64,000 nt of DNA. Origin: Ceratothoa steindachneri (lineage: Eukaryota; Arthropoda; Malacostraca; Isopoda; Cymothoidae). The notes under the pieces were generated by a model that was not told the DNA's origin, made no database searches, and saw only the letters and a program-made list of their open reading frames with translations. The DNA lies in the NCBI GenBank assembly GCA_963969495.1, contig OZ018328.1, forward strand, positions 132,838,468 to 132,902,467, given 5' to 3'. Positions 33,105 to 45,315 of the stretch are shown piece by piece (the stretch's first letter is position 1; each line of letters starts with the position of its first letter). The translations under genes were made by a program, and so were the position numbers.

Positions 33105-34058
33105 AGGGTACCACATTTGGCTATTTGTCGCCACGCCTCTGCTCCCAAAGCTTGTACTGCGCCGGGAGTATTGCGTTCGACCTTTTTGGAGCACACATCG
33201 TGTCACGCTGGAACCGTGCCAGTGTATACGGATGGCCTTAAGTCCCAAGAGGGGGTCGGCTTCCACGCCGTATCCCCTCTGTTTGAAGTCAGCGGGGCTC
33301 TACCAGGCGCTGCGTCTGTCTTCACGGCCGAGCTGGTGGCAATACACCACTCGGTACGGGAGATTACGCGACGTGCCCGGTTCGGAGACCGGATTGTGAT
33401 CTATAGCGACTCACAAAGCGCCCTGAGTGCTCTCGGGGCATTGGAATCTCCGCATCCCCTGGTTCGCGATATCCGTGACGCCACGGTTTTGGCGAGCCGG
33501 GCAGATGTCGAGATTATCTTCTGCTGGGTTCCTGGACATGTAGGAATTGCGAGGAATGAGCGCGCTGATGAGGGCGCCAAAGAGTCTGCGAGGACTCTGC
33601 GACCAGACCAGCGTTTCGCTCTTCCTCACACCGACTACATGGCAGGAATACGGGCAGCTCTTCGGACTGCTTGGCAAAGAAGATGGGAGACGGTCGAAGG
33701 GAACTTAAAGTTGCGTGCCATTGCGCCGCGACTGTTCCCATGGACCTATCCCCCAATTCCGCGGCGGCTTCAGGTTGCTTTCTGTCGTCTCCGAATCGGA
33801 CACACTCGTGTGACGCATCGCTATCTGATGGAGCGCTCGCCTGCGCCCTATTGCAACGACTGCGTCGTCCCCCAGACTGTTCGGCACATTCTTGTCGAAT
33901 GTCCCAGTCTGGGTGATCTTCGCGCACGATACCTGTCCCAGTACCGGGATGGGCGGGGTCGCTACCGCCTGTCCCTTGTGCTCGGGACAGATTCGTGCAC
34001 ATTGACTTGTGGACTTGTTGACTTCTTGGGGGAGGCCGGCCTTCTCCCTATTATTTAA
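33105..34058 (+). CDS. RNase H and C-terminal Cys-His part of ORF2
   Basis: In frame with the RT and separated only by the TAG at 33102-33104. The RNase H catalytic set is complete: Asp in VYTDG (33231), Glu in TAELVAIHH (33330), Asp in IYSDSQSAL (33408) and Asp in NERADE (33567), with the PGHVG motif before the last. Residues YCNDC and VRHILVECP near the end form the Cys-Cys-His-Cys motif typical of non-LTR ORF2 C-termini. The known role of RNase H is removal of the RNA strand after first-strand synthesis. No ATG initiates this part naturally; without readthrough it would not be made. Confidence 0.85.
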   Translation, partial: RVPHLAICRHASAPKACTAPGVLRSTFLEHTSCHAGTVPVYTDGLKSQEGVGFHAVSPLFEVSGALPGAASVFTAELVAIHHSVREITRRARFGDRIVIYSDSQSALSALGALESPHPLVRDIRDATVLASRADVEIIFCWVPGHVGIARNERADEGAKESARTLRPDQRFALPHTDYMAGIRAALRTAWQRRWETVEGNLKLRAIAPRLFPWTYPPIPRRLQVAFCRLRIGHTRVTHRYLMERSPAPYCNDCVVPQTVRHILVECPSLGDLRARYLSQYRDGRGRYRLSLVLGTDSCTLTCGLVDFLGEAGLLPII

Positions 34059-34227
34059 GCAAGGTTTGTTTGTTGTTGTTTTTTTGGTTTTGTTTTTTGT
34101 TTGTTTTTCTCCTTTAGTTGCACGCTCCTGCGCCGGGGGACCTCTCCCCGACGCACCAGCTTGCTTCCTTTCCCCCTTTTGGGGTGTTGTTGTTTTTTTT
34201 TTCTCTCTTTAATTTTATTTTAAAGTA

Positions 34228-34282
34228 GCCTAGAACTAGGCCAGTTTTAATACGGCGACTAATGCCCAAGTAGGCAGTCGCC
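34228..34282 (+). promoter_or_regulatory. Two hairpins near the retrotransposon 3' end
   Basis: Hairpin 1 is GCCTAG-AA-CTAGGC (34228-34241). Hairpin 2 (34254-34282) has GGCGAC paired with GTCGCC, a 5' TAA bulge, and an inner TGCC/GGCA stem around a 6-base loop. Both recur at 42303-42359 with changed loops and kept stems. In related elements, 3' structures are recognised by the RT; that role here is inference. Confidence 0.6.
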
Positions 34283-34316
34283 AGATCAGCTCTTAAAAGA
34301 GAAAAAAAAAAAAAAT

Positions 34317-34732
34317 CTCCTATATGTCGTCATATACATCTATACGATGGGTGTGGCATCTATAGCGACATATAGAACAGATGTTGCATGCCAGTACTGC
34401 GAAAGTATGAATTAAAAGTTAGGATTAAAATGCTGTATTAGCGCCCAAACGTAAGTTGAGCGTATTTATAGTTTTTTATGACTCATTTATATGGTGGGAT
34501 TATGTATCTCTGCTAAGACCGAGTGTAGCGTTAAAATCGAGGAAGGTTGAGGGGACGAGTCTGTGTTAAGGAAAGGTGTTTTGGTATCTATTGGCATAAG
34601 TGTGCCTCAAGTGAGTTACTCCTAAGTGTTTTTTAGGGGATGTGTCTGTAATCCTACGGGATAGAAGTTCACACTTTCAAAAGTCTGCCCCTTAATAATA
34701 ATAATTTACCCTCGGTCTACTACACTACATAA
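34317..34732. other. No gene seen
   Basis: AT-rich spacer between retrotransposon and SINE. Confidence 0.5.
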
Positions 34733-34935
34733 TAAGAGCTCTTGGTAGGGATATGGATACTGCGTTGGTCCACTAACGTCGCGGTACCGAGTTCGATCCC
34801 GGCAGGAGCGAACATAAACGTCAGCGCACGTAGAGATCTGGCTACCAATTGATGGACGTGCTGTGCTTATCCCCCCACTCGAGCTGGTAAAGCTTACACT
34901 TCTTATCGCACTGCTGTTCCGACCTTCACTCACAC
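34733..34935 (+). mobile_element. tRNA-derived SINE
   Basis: GAGTTCGATCCCGGC at about 34789 is a good polymerase III B box, preceded by a tRNA-like TTGGTCCACTAACGTCGCGG. The remaining ~130 bp is a non-tRNA body without coding content. The cloverleaf is not intact, so it is a SINE head and not a working tRNA gene. Confidence 0.55.
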
Positions 34936-35334
34936 CGCGTATGCTTCAAACAAGACCTTAATCCGAAGGTTAGATGGATGACTTAGTTTTTAAAAGAGGT
35001 GAATTTCAGAAACGACCTCCGTAAAGGAGTTCAGATTTGTACTCTCGAGTGGTTCAATAGTTGTGCTGTTTATACGAATTGATTTCTAAAGAGTCAATGT
35101 CTTATCCCGGCCTCGGCGCCGAGGGTTGATTGACTGCTTATGAGTGTTGAGATATCTCGTTAACCTTTACCATTTCCTGGCTACGGTCTAGCAAGTGGAA
35201 GCAGATAGATGATAATCATATATCATTATGACAATTTGTGGCAAACCCTCGATCAAGCTGGCATATTGGTGGTAAAATACCGATGAGGCATTGTCGAGGA
35301 ATAGGCCGAGGGGTGGTTGGAGTTTTCCCCGACT

Positions 35335-35336
<2 letters not shown>
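34936..35336. other. No gene seen; short GC palindrome
   Basis: Holds a perfect 14-bp palindrome CCTCGGCGCCGAGG at 35111-35124. Otherwise nothing recognisable. Confidence 0.5.

Positions 35337-35402
<66 letters not shown>
35337..35402. repeat. (TA)n microsatellite
   Basis: About 29 TA units with one interruption near the end. Confidence 0.97.
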
Positions 35403-35599
35403 TCGTATTATCCCGAATGCGGAGGAGTCGTCGTACTACTCCTTATACTTCGTTCGGCCCATGCCCTGAATGGGTTTATTGACTCAGAGTGCTTAGAGGT
35501 TGGCTACGGAGGGATTGGAATGAACTTTGTCAGCAAGCGACCTAAAGGAAGTTAGATACACAACAATATGAAAATAAAGTTTTAATGAACACTAAACAA

Positions 35600-35601
<2 letters not shown>

Positions 35602-35668
<67 letters not shown>
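35602..35668. repeat. (TA)n microsatellite
   Basis: About 33 TA units, 200 bp from the preceding tract. Confidence 0.97.
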
Positions 35669-35672
<4 letters not shown>

Positions 35673-38600
35673 TACAATAATGTGCTTTGAGAGATAAATC
35701 AATAAGTGAATCTCGGATATCTCACTTGGCTTGTAAATAAATAATTCACTATGTAAATCCCTATACACTTGTAATGTTGGTAAGCTTCGCGGTGAAGTTG
35801 GGGAATGTGAAAGCGAAGGGTTACCTAGGAACCTGATGTTCGGGCGGCGCTGGTGAGTGAAGGTTATGAGATAAGGGGTTCAGATGATGAGGTAGGTTCT
35901 CCAGGGACCGACCTGATCCCACAATTCCGTCACGATTCTGCTGGAAGAAGGAGGTGACGGGAGCTTCTTGTTAAAGAGGACCCCACGCTCGTGAACTTCA
36001 AGGAATCTTGGGTGCCTCTGTGAGGGGGTGGGGGGGTGGAGGGAATGCCTTATCGACGCGTAGGGTCACGGAGAAAAGCCGAGATGTAGTTTTCTCGCTT
36101 AGGGAACTAGAGTAAGGTTGTTTGTAGCTTCGGCTCTGACACGTGAGGACGAGCTTGGGTCCGCACTGACTTGCAGACCAACGGGGTAAGGAGCCTCCCT
36201 AACTGGGACCGATCTCCTCTCTGAAGACGTGGTGCTTCGACGATTTACCACTACACCGATATAGATGGCAATTCCTTCCCCGCCAGACGCTGTGCAAGCT
36301 CTACTACTGAGGGTTAAAAGAATTCGTCTTTTATACTCGAAACTCGGGAGAGGTTCACATGGCTCCGGAAGTAGATTTGATATCAAGCTCCTCCATTTCG
36401 TCCTTTGTAAACTTCCGGGAACCACTGGAAGCGAAGATGGGCTCCCATCTATCGATAACCAGTCGAGGAAGGAACTCGGTGGTTAGCTGAAATGGCCGGC
36501 GGTTTCTTCCTGCGGGAGACCATCAGATATCGGGCCGGAAGGGGAAGGTTTGATAACCGGCCCGCCCGGAAGGGAAGTGGGGGAAACGTGGGTGCATTAT
36601 GCTATTCTCCTACAGGCATGTTATGTGGTAAAACCATTGTTGATGTGGTAGATCGGCGGTAAAAAAATATTATGTCTGAATTAGTGGTAAAATATGGAGC
36701 AAGATGGCAGATCGATGTTTAAAAAAATATCAATAGAGCAGAATTTGTAGTATGACCTCACTAGCAACTGGGCAAATCAGTATTAAAACCCTACCAATTT
36801 ATTGTTTTTCTTTCTTTTGCTGCTTTAGTACGAAACACAACTTCGATGACCAAAATTTTCAACAATTTTTGTCGCTTTTGCGCTTGGTTGGGGAACTTAA
36901 TTATTATTTATAACTGAATTAGTTTTATTATAACCCTAAATACCCTTAAGTAGTATATATGGATTTTGACTAAGGATGTCGTTTAGGTGATTAATATTTC
37001 TATAGTGATTCAAGACACTTTTCAGAGGTGATAAGTCCGTTGGCAAGATCCCAGGTAACCTGCTAGGATAGGAGAATGATTACCGAATATCCCCTTGCTT
37101 ACTCTGAGCGAGAAATAAGATGAAAGGGGTTATGCCAAGATGTCTATTATTATTAATAACAGTTAACTGGACGTTTTGTTGGACATAAAATTTGATAGCT
37201 TGAATTCCCCCTTGAAAGCTGCACTCGTCCTTAAGTTCCAACTGAATTTGGAGGGTCATATTGAAGGTGATGCTGTTGAGATGGGCGTGAAGTGATCGCT
37301 GTTGGTGTCTTTTGGTGGAGAAACTTGGGGCGAACTGAGGCCAGGAAAATAGTAGCATCAAAGGTGAAGGTAGACATAATAATGACTACTTCTTGTAGTG
37401 TTTTCTACGACTGCCAGAATAAGATGAAGGTAACTTGGAAATTAAAAAAATTACCTAGTCTTCCAAACCCATCGTTGCAATCATTGTTGCCCGGAGGTGT
37501 TTATTTCTGTGTGATAAGTGAACGGCCATTCAACATCGAAACCTAACGATGTAGGTAGGGCCTTGATGTCAAAATGTCCTCTCTACTAATATTTAACCTG
37601 TTTTTATGCTTGCTATTTTCCTAAGATTGTCACTTTTCCTTTTAATCAAATTCACTTTCTTTTTATGCGCCATTATATTCCTTATTGGAGTCCCTTCTCT
37701 CTGTTCTGGCCTTATTCTTCCGTGTTGTTAGCTGCTGTTGTTCACTCTTTCCTTTACAATCAATCAACCTCATCTCCAAGACGCACCAGGATCCTCCCCC
37801 TTCTCGAAAAACTGATGAAGAGGAGGAGGCAAACGACGCACTCAGCTGATATCGCGCAGAAGTACAGGAGGGGGGACGGGCCCATTTGTCCATCCTTGAG
37901 ATGACTCTATCTCAGTCACGAATCATCAATCAATGACGAAAGGTTTTTCGTTTTCACCTAAAGAAGAGAAATCGAAAAATCAAACCAATTACACTAATTA
38001 CTGAATGTTTATTATCGACTTCTTCAATTGATTCCTGTTTTCTATGGGTTTGATTTTCTGTTAGATGTCTTAGGACTAATGACTTACTCTCGTGGCACAT
38101 TTCCTCCTTCCAGTACCAGGGATATTTAAGAGGCAACCTCGGGAGGTGGGGGGGGGGTAATATCGAGTCCGATTTTAAACTCATTCTTCCCTTAGCATTG
38201 GAATTAAAATAAATTTGAATCTTGAAGATTTTCCTTTCACTACCTTGATATTAAACATTTGACTTTGTATGTTTCATTTTTCTTTGCCCCTCTAAGGGAC
38301 CTGCTGCCATCAAGGACAGGTTGACGATAGTTACACATCTTCAAGTTGATTCCACATTTTTCATTTATCCCTTAACTTCACCTTCTCTTTACTGTCCTCT
38401 TTCAAAAACTCTCTTCCAGAGATGATCCTTTGTTTCTTTTTCATATCAATCAAATTCGATTTCCACACAAAATCAATTTGTTCTGGTACCTTGGGTGTTT
38501 GTGTTCTATCAGAGAATTCCTGCTAGGCGTTCCAATGTTGGCCTACGAAAAGGTGTGTTTACCGAAGCAGGACAGATAAGCGACGAGTCCACATTTCAGC

Positions 38601-40285
38601 CCCCAGGAAAGGAAATCGAAAAGGAAACAAACATGGGGAGTGTCAGAAACTGATCTACGAAATACGGTTTACGTACTGCTTTATCAACACGCATCAAGGC
38701 AGTCTAACAAATGCCCCGAAACTTAATCGAAGGTGAGATTAAGAGAGATTAGAGAAATTCTGTTCTTTGGACAAATATCATATGACACCCCGACGAAATC
38801 ATAAGTTCACGCATAATATGGTACGCTAGTTAGTTGTTGTCTGGTTTGTCGTAATTTTTTTTTAATGATAGTATATAGTAACTACTAATATGACGAAAAC
38901 CAAACCATATAGCGCGCTGCGGTTAAATAAAGTACGCTAGTTAGATAATTTGCAGTCAAAAAGCGCTAACAAACGAAGAAATTAACAAAAAATCAAAAGG
39001 CTGCTGCATACTCCAATGTAGCTCGATCGACAGAAATCTTTAGTAGGCTTCTTTTCAGTCCATTGCGGCCAAACGGCTTTGACGAGGTCTTTCCATTGAT
39101 GCTAGAGCAAAGTTGTTAACTTTCATTCCCGTAATAAATTCCCTGTGGCATATTCACAATAAGTACTCCAAAAATATCGATGGAGTGGAGTTTGGGATGT
39201 ACATAAGACTTTCCTTCTTCGTGAAATGAGTAGGGGGGGGGGGCAAAGCCCCCAAGCTCCTTAACTCGTCTCCTCTTTTTCCTATCGGTTATGCAGTTTA
39301 CAAATATTTTCTATTCTCTTAACAAACCCCTTTCCATAGATACCCCCGCTGATTTTCGTTTTCTCTAATAAAAGTTAGGACTGATTAATATGCATAAGAG
39401 TTTAATGGTTGAAACACCCTTAAATTTTAAAAGATTGAAATAATGGAGAAACTTTCTTTTGTTTGCTTTTCTTCAATTTCGTAACGTGTGTCCTACGGGC
39501 TCGTTAAACATCCTAGTTTGATAAGGGGGATGTCCGATTATTTTTCTTTCCTGGGTTTGCCTTTATCTTTATTACTCATTTGCTACTTTAGGTTGGTAAC
39601 TTTGAATTCACTTGGTGCACAAATTTATTCATTGAAATTTATAAGGTTTCTTACCAGACCCAATATTTATGAGGGTTGACGCGGTTCGCCATTGCATTAG
39701 AAAGAGTAATTGTGTTATTCGTTATTATTATTATCTTTGTAATACTCAAAAGTATAAATTGGTTGAATTTCAGAAGTTCCCTCCTTAAGATAAAACTGTA
39801 AATTCTAAAGTTAGAATATTCCTCTCTTCTAATTATTATTATTAATTTTGTCCGAATAATACTAAAAAGTATTGATTAATTTAATCTCAAAACTTTTCTC
39901 CTTTTGCAAAAGATAAAAAAGAAACTGGCGATTCTGGGCACCGAATGTGCCCGGTTCAGGGCGCTAAATCTGTCTGACTGCTGGCAATAAACTGTATGCC
40001 AGTAGAATCTATTTGCTTGCTTTGAATCGGACGGAGGCAATTTTGAGGAAGTTTAAGGTATACTCTTTTACTCTTGAAGGTTTTAAGGAAAGAGATTGGA
40101 TTTTTGTGCTTTATTACCGGAACATTACTAATTTAACGATATTAATTGACTATGCGAAAATATAGTAGCGCAGAAAAGATGAATTTCGCTTCAGCTAGAA
40201 TTAAATCGCTTTGAATCCACTGAATTTATTCGCTTCACTTTAGGCACTACGAAAACACGAATGCTATGCGAATTAATATTTATGT
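35669..40285. other. Long stretch, no gene seen
   Basis: Contains poly-G runs near 36030, 38146 and 39233 and a short direct repeat GTACGCTAGTTAG at about 38821 and 38932. ORFs of 63-108 codons here have no recognisable family. Confidence 0.5.
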
Positions 40286-40860
40286 CCACAAGCAAGTTTA
40301 CTTCCGGCGAAAAGGGACTGGATTATGAACGCCCTTATCGCCGAGGGACAGAGGAAGGGTCGCTCTCGCTCGCTTCAGCGGAAGTCGGAAATTTCATTTG
40401 CTCACGGAGTGATTTAAATGTTCTTTAAGTTCGGTGAGGTTACGCGAAGGGGAAAACTTGCCAGGCGACGAAAGAAAGTATGCTTCGAGGTGGACCCCCT
40501 CGACAATGAATCAAAGAGTGCAGTGAATCGCGGAGGCCTTGATCTTGAAATGCAGGTGACTATTACAATGGATACCAGGGAGAGACGAGAAGTCTTGTTT
40601 GGCAGGAGTCTCCTCGACGTGTAAAGCTTGGATAGACTCTGATTTTTGAAGTAATATGAATGAATCTCTCTGTTCCCGACAAGTTGGTTTATGGCATATT
40701 CCCTATTTGGAGAAGAGTAATTTCCAAGCAAGTTTACTTCTGGTGGAAAGGAAAAAAGGATTATGAACGCCCTTATCGGCGAGGAGCTGAAGAATGGTCG
40801 CTCTCGATCGCTTCAGCAGGAGCCGGAAGTTCGGGCGGAAATTCCCTTTGGCCACACGGA
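40286..40860 (+). repeat. Local direct repeat pair
   Basis: A segment of about 120 bp at 40286-40410 recurs at 40724-40860. Both contain AAGCAAGTTTACTTC, GGATTATGAACGCCCTTATC and TCGCTTCAGC. They are diverged by substitutions and small indels. The DNA between and beyond them does not match. They could be two copies of a short interspersed element or the ends of one. Confidence 0.8.
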
Positions 40861-41985
40861 AAAGCCCGTGTACAGTGGTGCAAGTCGCGTGGGTAGCTGT
40901 AGGGCGGCGTCTATCACAAAACAAAGTAGAATTTCTCATATTTGATTAATACTAGTGCACCTATCTCCTAAAAAAAAATTACCACAATTTTCAGTTTTCT
41001 TCAAAACAGTATATAAAAATGACTTTATTTTAAATGCATATTAGTTATATCTATATTCACAACAATCAAAAGCATTTACATAGAACCCCATCAAACTACT
41101 GAAAAAATGCATGCATATTGTAGCTATAAAGAATGCAATTAAAAAAAAATATCAATAATGTAAATCAAGTATATTCTCTTTTTCGACTAAAAATATTGAA
41201 ATATTAGTCTCATTTTTTAAAGCCTAGAATTAAAAAAAAGCTGGACGGAACAAGACGGGGAAAAGAAAGGCAGATCTTATAATATTAATGATAATTACCA
41301 TAGGATGCATTTCTAATCAAAACCTAACTTAGAAAGAATTTTCAATTTTGCACAACATCGCGTGTTTCAACGAAACACATTTTGCTTTCAATTCTATTTC
41401 ATTTCTAACTTCCATATGCATAACTCATTTTAATAATAATGTGTTGTGAAAGAAGGGTTGTTGCATGTCCGGTTTAACGTGAAGGTCAACTCCCATCTCA
41501 CCAATTGTGAACTTCCTTCAGATGTCATTGAACAGTTAGAGTTTGGCCCATTAGGGGGAGTTGGTATAGGGGCTCATAAAAAGGCGCATAGGAGAATTGT
41601 AATTGGTGGGTCGGTTTAATTCCCGTGTTCTCTTCCACTATAATCTCTCGTGGGCTTTTGAAATGAGCTCAGTGATGAGGGTTTATAAAAGACTGACCCA
41701 TTCTTCTTCTTTTTTTCCTTTATTTCGCCTCCACTCACGTCTTCATCCCTTTGAAAATACCGGTTTATCCGGAGTTTGAGCCCAGTAAATGTTCGCAGGT
41801 TTGCGCACCGCGTCAGGCACAATGTCCAATATACCCGCGCACATTCAAATGCCTTTCTTTGACTGTTCGTCCTTTTGTTTCTTGCGACTTGAATGGTCTT
41901 ACTATGGGTTCGTTCGAGAGAGTTGCGCATCTTCGCGCTCCCGAATCACCACGAGTATTTTCTTCTTTTGGCTACTAAAGTTATA
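40861..41985. other. No gene seen
   Basis: AT-rich, with short overlapping ORFs only. Confidence 0.5.
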
Positions 41986-42375
41986 CCTGTTCTGGTATAG
42001 GGAAGAGCAGGGTAGCTGCCGCCTATGCCCAGGGCTGGTTCATGCACAAAGGACGAACAGGGTATCAATGGCTTTTCCCTTGAACTTGGGACGGGTTCGT
42101 GCATGCAGTCTCGTGGACTACCTGACTTCTTGGAGGAGGCTGGCTTCTTCCATTTTATTTGACTCTCTCTGGTGTTGGTCGCATGCTTCCGCGCTAAAGA
42201 GAAGCGGGCCTCTTCCCGAAACCCCATACGCCGCCTGGGCGTGCTTACTCCTTGTTTTTTATTTAGTTGTTCTTGTTTTTTGCCTGTTTGGTTTTTAATC
42301 CAGCCTAGCATTAGGCTATAGGATGATTACAGCGACTTATGCCCTCGCAGGCAGTCGCCAAATGAGCGCAAAAAA
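41986..42375 (+). mobile_element. 3' fragment of the RNase H retrotransposon
   Basis: Matches the end of the 31.3-34.3 kb element from GGTATAGGGAAGAGCAGGGT onward: the last ORF2 codons, the 3' untranslated region with CTTGGAGGAGGCTGGC, and both hairpins, ending GAGCGCAAAAAAATG. An extra ~60 bp inside repeats part of the CAGGGT segment. The 169-codon ORF over this region is not a gene. Confidence 0.8.
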
Positions 42376-44764
42376 ATGCTACTCATGCTGTGTACTTTTC
42401 GCACATTTTTCCTCCCCGAACACCATTTTTTTCACTCATCGGTCTCTATATAAAATTAACCTCTCAAGTGTATTTTTAATTTTTATTAGCTCTCTTCTTT
42501 GGACCCACTAGTCCTTGTTGGTTTATAATGCGCTTCCCCCTTTCCAAGTATGTTCAGTGACACCTGCTATTGGTTCCTTTTCTTCCCTAACTTTTTCCCT
42601 TCATTTGGTATTCCATCTCATCATCACTTGTGAAAATGGTTCTGTTAGTCTAATTTTCCTATCTTTTCTCTATTATACTTTCTCTGAAACGACGACTAGA
42701 GAGAAATTTAGCGTTTGAGAGCATTATGAGCGCGAACCAGTGGACGGACGGCCTATGGAGATAAACGGGGGAAGTTTACTTGTATCGCACGTTTTTGTGT
42801 CTTCAACCTCGATCCTATTCACATCTTAGCGGGTCATGGCATCTCTTGGGAAGTAAGCTGAATCCTTCGTCCTCCCAACTAGCTCAGTTGTCATTTCAAC
42901 CCTATGGAAATTGGGTCGATCGAGCTATTTCGTCAAAAACCCACGATAGGGCCAGAGACGACAGCCAGTAAAGGAACGTGATGGTATCTACCAGTGATTG
43001 AGTGTCGCGAAACGCAAATCTCATTTAGAAGTGAATTGGTAACTTGGAATCTGAAGCTTGGTTTGTAGTTGACAATTGGCTTAAATAAGCGAATTAATGA
43101 CCGCGGATATACTTGGAAATATTTTATCCTCGCCGTTGTTTATATTTTTCATTTCCGAATCGAGGCAGATTCAGGAGGGAGGCGCACCCTCTCAGTTTCT
43201 AGTGTCCTAATTAATCTCTGTTCTGGCTATGTAGTTTCCTTACATTGTTGCTACTCATATAAACCTCTTCCAGAGCTTTTTGGCTGTGTAATGTTTTCAT
43301 GGTTGTTGTCAGTTCAATATCTAAATGGGAAGAAAAGAAAAACACGGGCACCCTAAAGGAAGACGGAAAGCTAAAATAAAATTTATTAAACAATAACAGA
43401 TAATTGAGCCGAAAGCAAATTTCATTTATCCTACGAGTATATCTTGGGATCAGTAAGACGCATTCTATGATCTTCAAGAATAATGCGCATAAGAGCGAAA
43501 GATCCGAAATAGGCAAGTTTACACCCATCCCTCCGCCTTCCGTTCAAGATGGAAAGGAGGCTGGAGGTGGTAAGAGACGAGATGCAGATCTCTCGTCTTC
43601 ATTCATTTACGTCTGTGACGATGGTTGCTATCATAGGAGAAAAAACATAAAAGCTGGATTAATTGGGGATGGGGTTGACAGAAGAAGATTACATCGGGAG
43701 AGCAGGAGAAAAATATGAAAATTGAAAAGGATTGTTATAGAAACTTCATCATCGAATTTTGAGTTGGAGTAGAGTTGTTTTAAAGAGCCAGGGACAAAGA
43801 AGAGTGGATAGCTACTCTAAATTACGAATTGGAACACCCTTGCGCGAGGGGAATGATAATAATAATTTAATATTAATGAGGTAATATGGTTCTCCTCGTC
43901 CTGTTTTTGCCTCCTTATTCCTATATAAAAGCTTCCACTTTATTATATACTTGCCTGGTTCAATAATTAACATAGAAATATTCTTTTCGCTCATTAGTAT
44001 CCCGTTCGCCAGTTTCTTATCATCTTAATATATAGTTAAAAGCCTTCTTATATTGCTATATAAACAAGATATGAATGAAAGAATACGACGGCCATATTGA
44101 AGTTGAGCGAAATGCGACGCCTAATGTCAGATAAACCAAACGACGGAAATTGAATCTAGCTCGTTTTTGCGATTCTTTTTCTTATATTCGTTTATTTTCT
44201 CGCTTCGGAGGATTTTTCTTTACCTTATAGGGAAGATCGGCGCCTTTTTATACCTACTAATCGGTTATTTGGTGGTTGCAAGTAATCGGGATTAACATTT
44301 TTCTTTAAAGGAACAAAACTAAAGATTTGAACTGCGTCAAGTTAAAGGATTTTTTTTATTTGTATTTTATGCGAATGAAGATCCGAGATGCACAGATTTT
44401 AGTAAGTCGTGTATAAAAGGTTAAAGTTAAAACTTCAATTATACAGGTTAATACAGGTTCAGGTGCAAGTGTAAAGGTTAATACTTAAGTTCAGGTCGTC
44501 CCACGCTTGTGTGGACTCTTGGAAGGTTTTGGATGCTAATGGCGCATTGCCTTCTTCATTTCTGTTATTCTCTCGAGAAAATTACAAGAATCGTAGATAC
44601 TTAAAGGCGTCATTCGTCCCTTTCGAGATTATTGGATAATGAAATCGACATAAAAATAAGAATGACTATCGCAAGCAAGCCCTTGGGCACAAGGGCCGGT
44701 CTTCGGTGGGAGTGAAAGAGCAAAATGAGCTGTCGTTGTGTGCTTTGTCATCAACCAGCGTGCA
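42376..44764. other. No gene seen
   Basis: Short ORFs on both strands without recognisable motifs. Confidence 0.5.
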
Positions 44765-45085
44765 GGGAACCTTTATAGCCCCAGGGAGGCCACCCGTTCC
44801 GCGTCAGGAGAGTTTGGAGATGCAAAACCCTTCGGTTGGTTATGGGACAGAAGAGTGATCCGCTGCGTGTGTGTGACGTGTGAAGAGATGAGGGAGGGGT
44901 AGGCGGCAGTGCTGTGATATCTGATGGGAGGGGGGGGGGCTGCCTTCATGCCAAACCGGGAAACTCGACCCATCACCTCCCAAATGACGAGAGCCGGTGT
45001 TTTGTGTCTGCTCTCGCCGGGAATCGAACCTGCCACCCATGCGTGGAAATCCAACGCCTTACCAATTTACAAGGTTTTAATGCAA
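44765..45085 (-). mobile_element. tRNA-derived SINE, minus strand
   Basis: On the minus strand, TTGGTAAGGCGTTGG (A-box-like) is followed about 30 bases later by GCAGGTTCGATTCCCGGCG (B box, GGTTCGATTCC). The spacing is close to that of a tRNA. About 230 bp of unrelated body follow. A poly-G run interrupts the body. It is not a foldable functional tRNA. Confidence 0.6.
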
Positions 45086-45315
45086 CTATTTTGCCATAAC
45101 ACAACTCCATAATCCATAAATTGTTAGGTTGCAAATTTCTTCTTGTATAATCAAAACATCGCCAATGCCAAGGCATAAGGGATGGGGAGGAGGCAATGTT
45201 TGCATAACCCATAAACCCACTTTATTTTAATAACATTTCTGAGAAGATTTTGTCTATTTAATAAAAATTCTTTGCCCATTAATTGCCCACAAAGATCGTT
45301 AACCTCAATGCAGAT
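45086..45315. other. No gene seen
   Basis: AT-rich spacer. Confidence 0.5.

Larger units (their letters stand above)
31285..34316 (+). mobile_element. I-group-like non-LTR retrotransposon, 5'-truncated
   Basis: The element consists of a reverse transcriptase, an RNase H domain, a Cys-His C-terminal motif, a 3' untranslated region with two hairpins and a terminal run of about 14 A. An apurinic-type endonuclease and ORF1 would precede the RT in a full element and are absent, which is the usual 5' truncation of target-primed insertion. The exact 5' edge (31147-31350) is unclear: residues just upstream, such as SEWKS in another frame, may still belong to it. It is much GC-richer than the host DNA and the least decayed element here, so it is probably the youngest. 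Related fragments lie at 41.99 and 62.8 kb. Confidence 0.88.

Noticed and set aside
33514..34002. 162-codon minus-strand ORF
   Set aside because: Shadow of the RNase H frame, which has all catalytic residues on the plus strand.
36060..36480. tRNA-like or coding region (108-codon minus ORF)
   Set aside because: The GC-rich patch has neither a convincing B box nor a protein family signature.
41789..42298. 169-codon plus ORF
   Set aside because: Its second half lies in the retrotransposon 3' untranslated region and the first half shows no domain.
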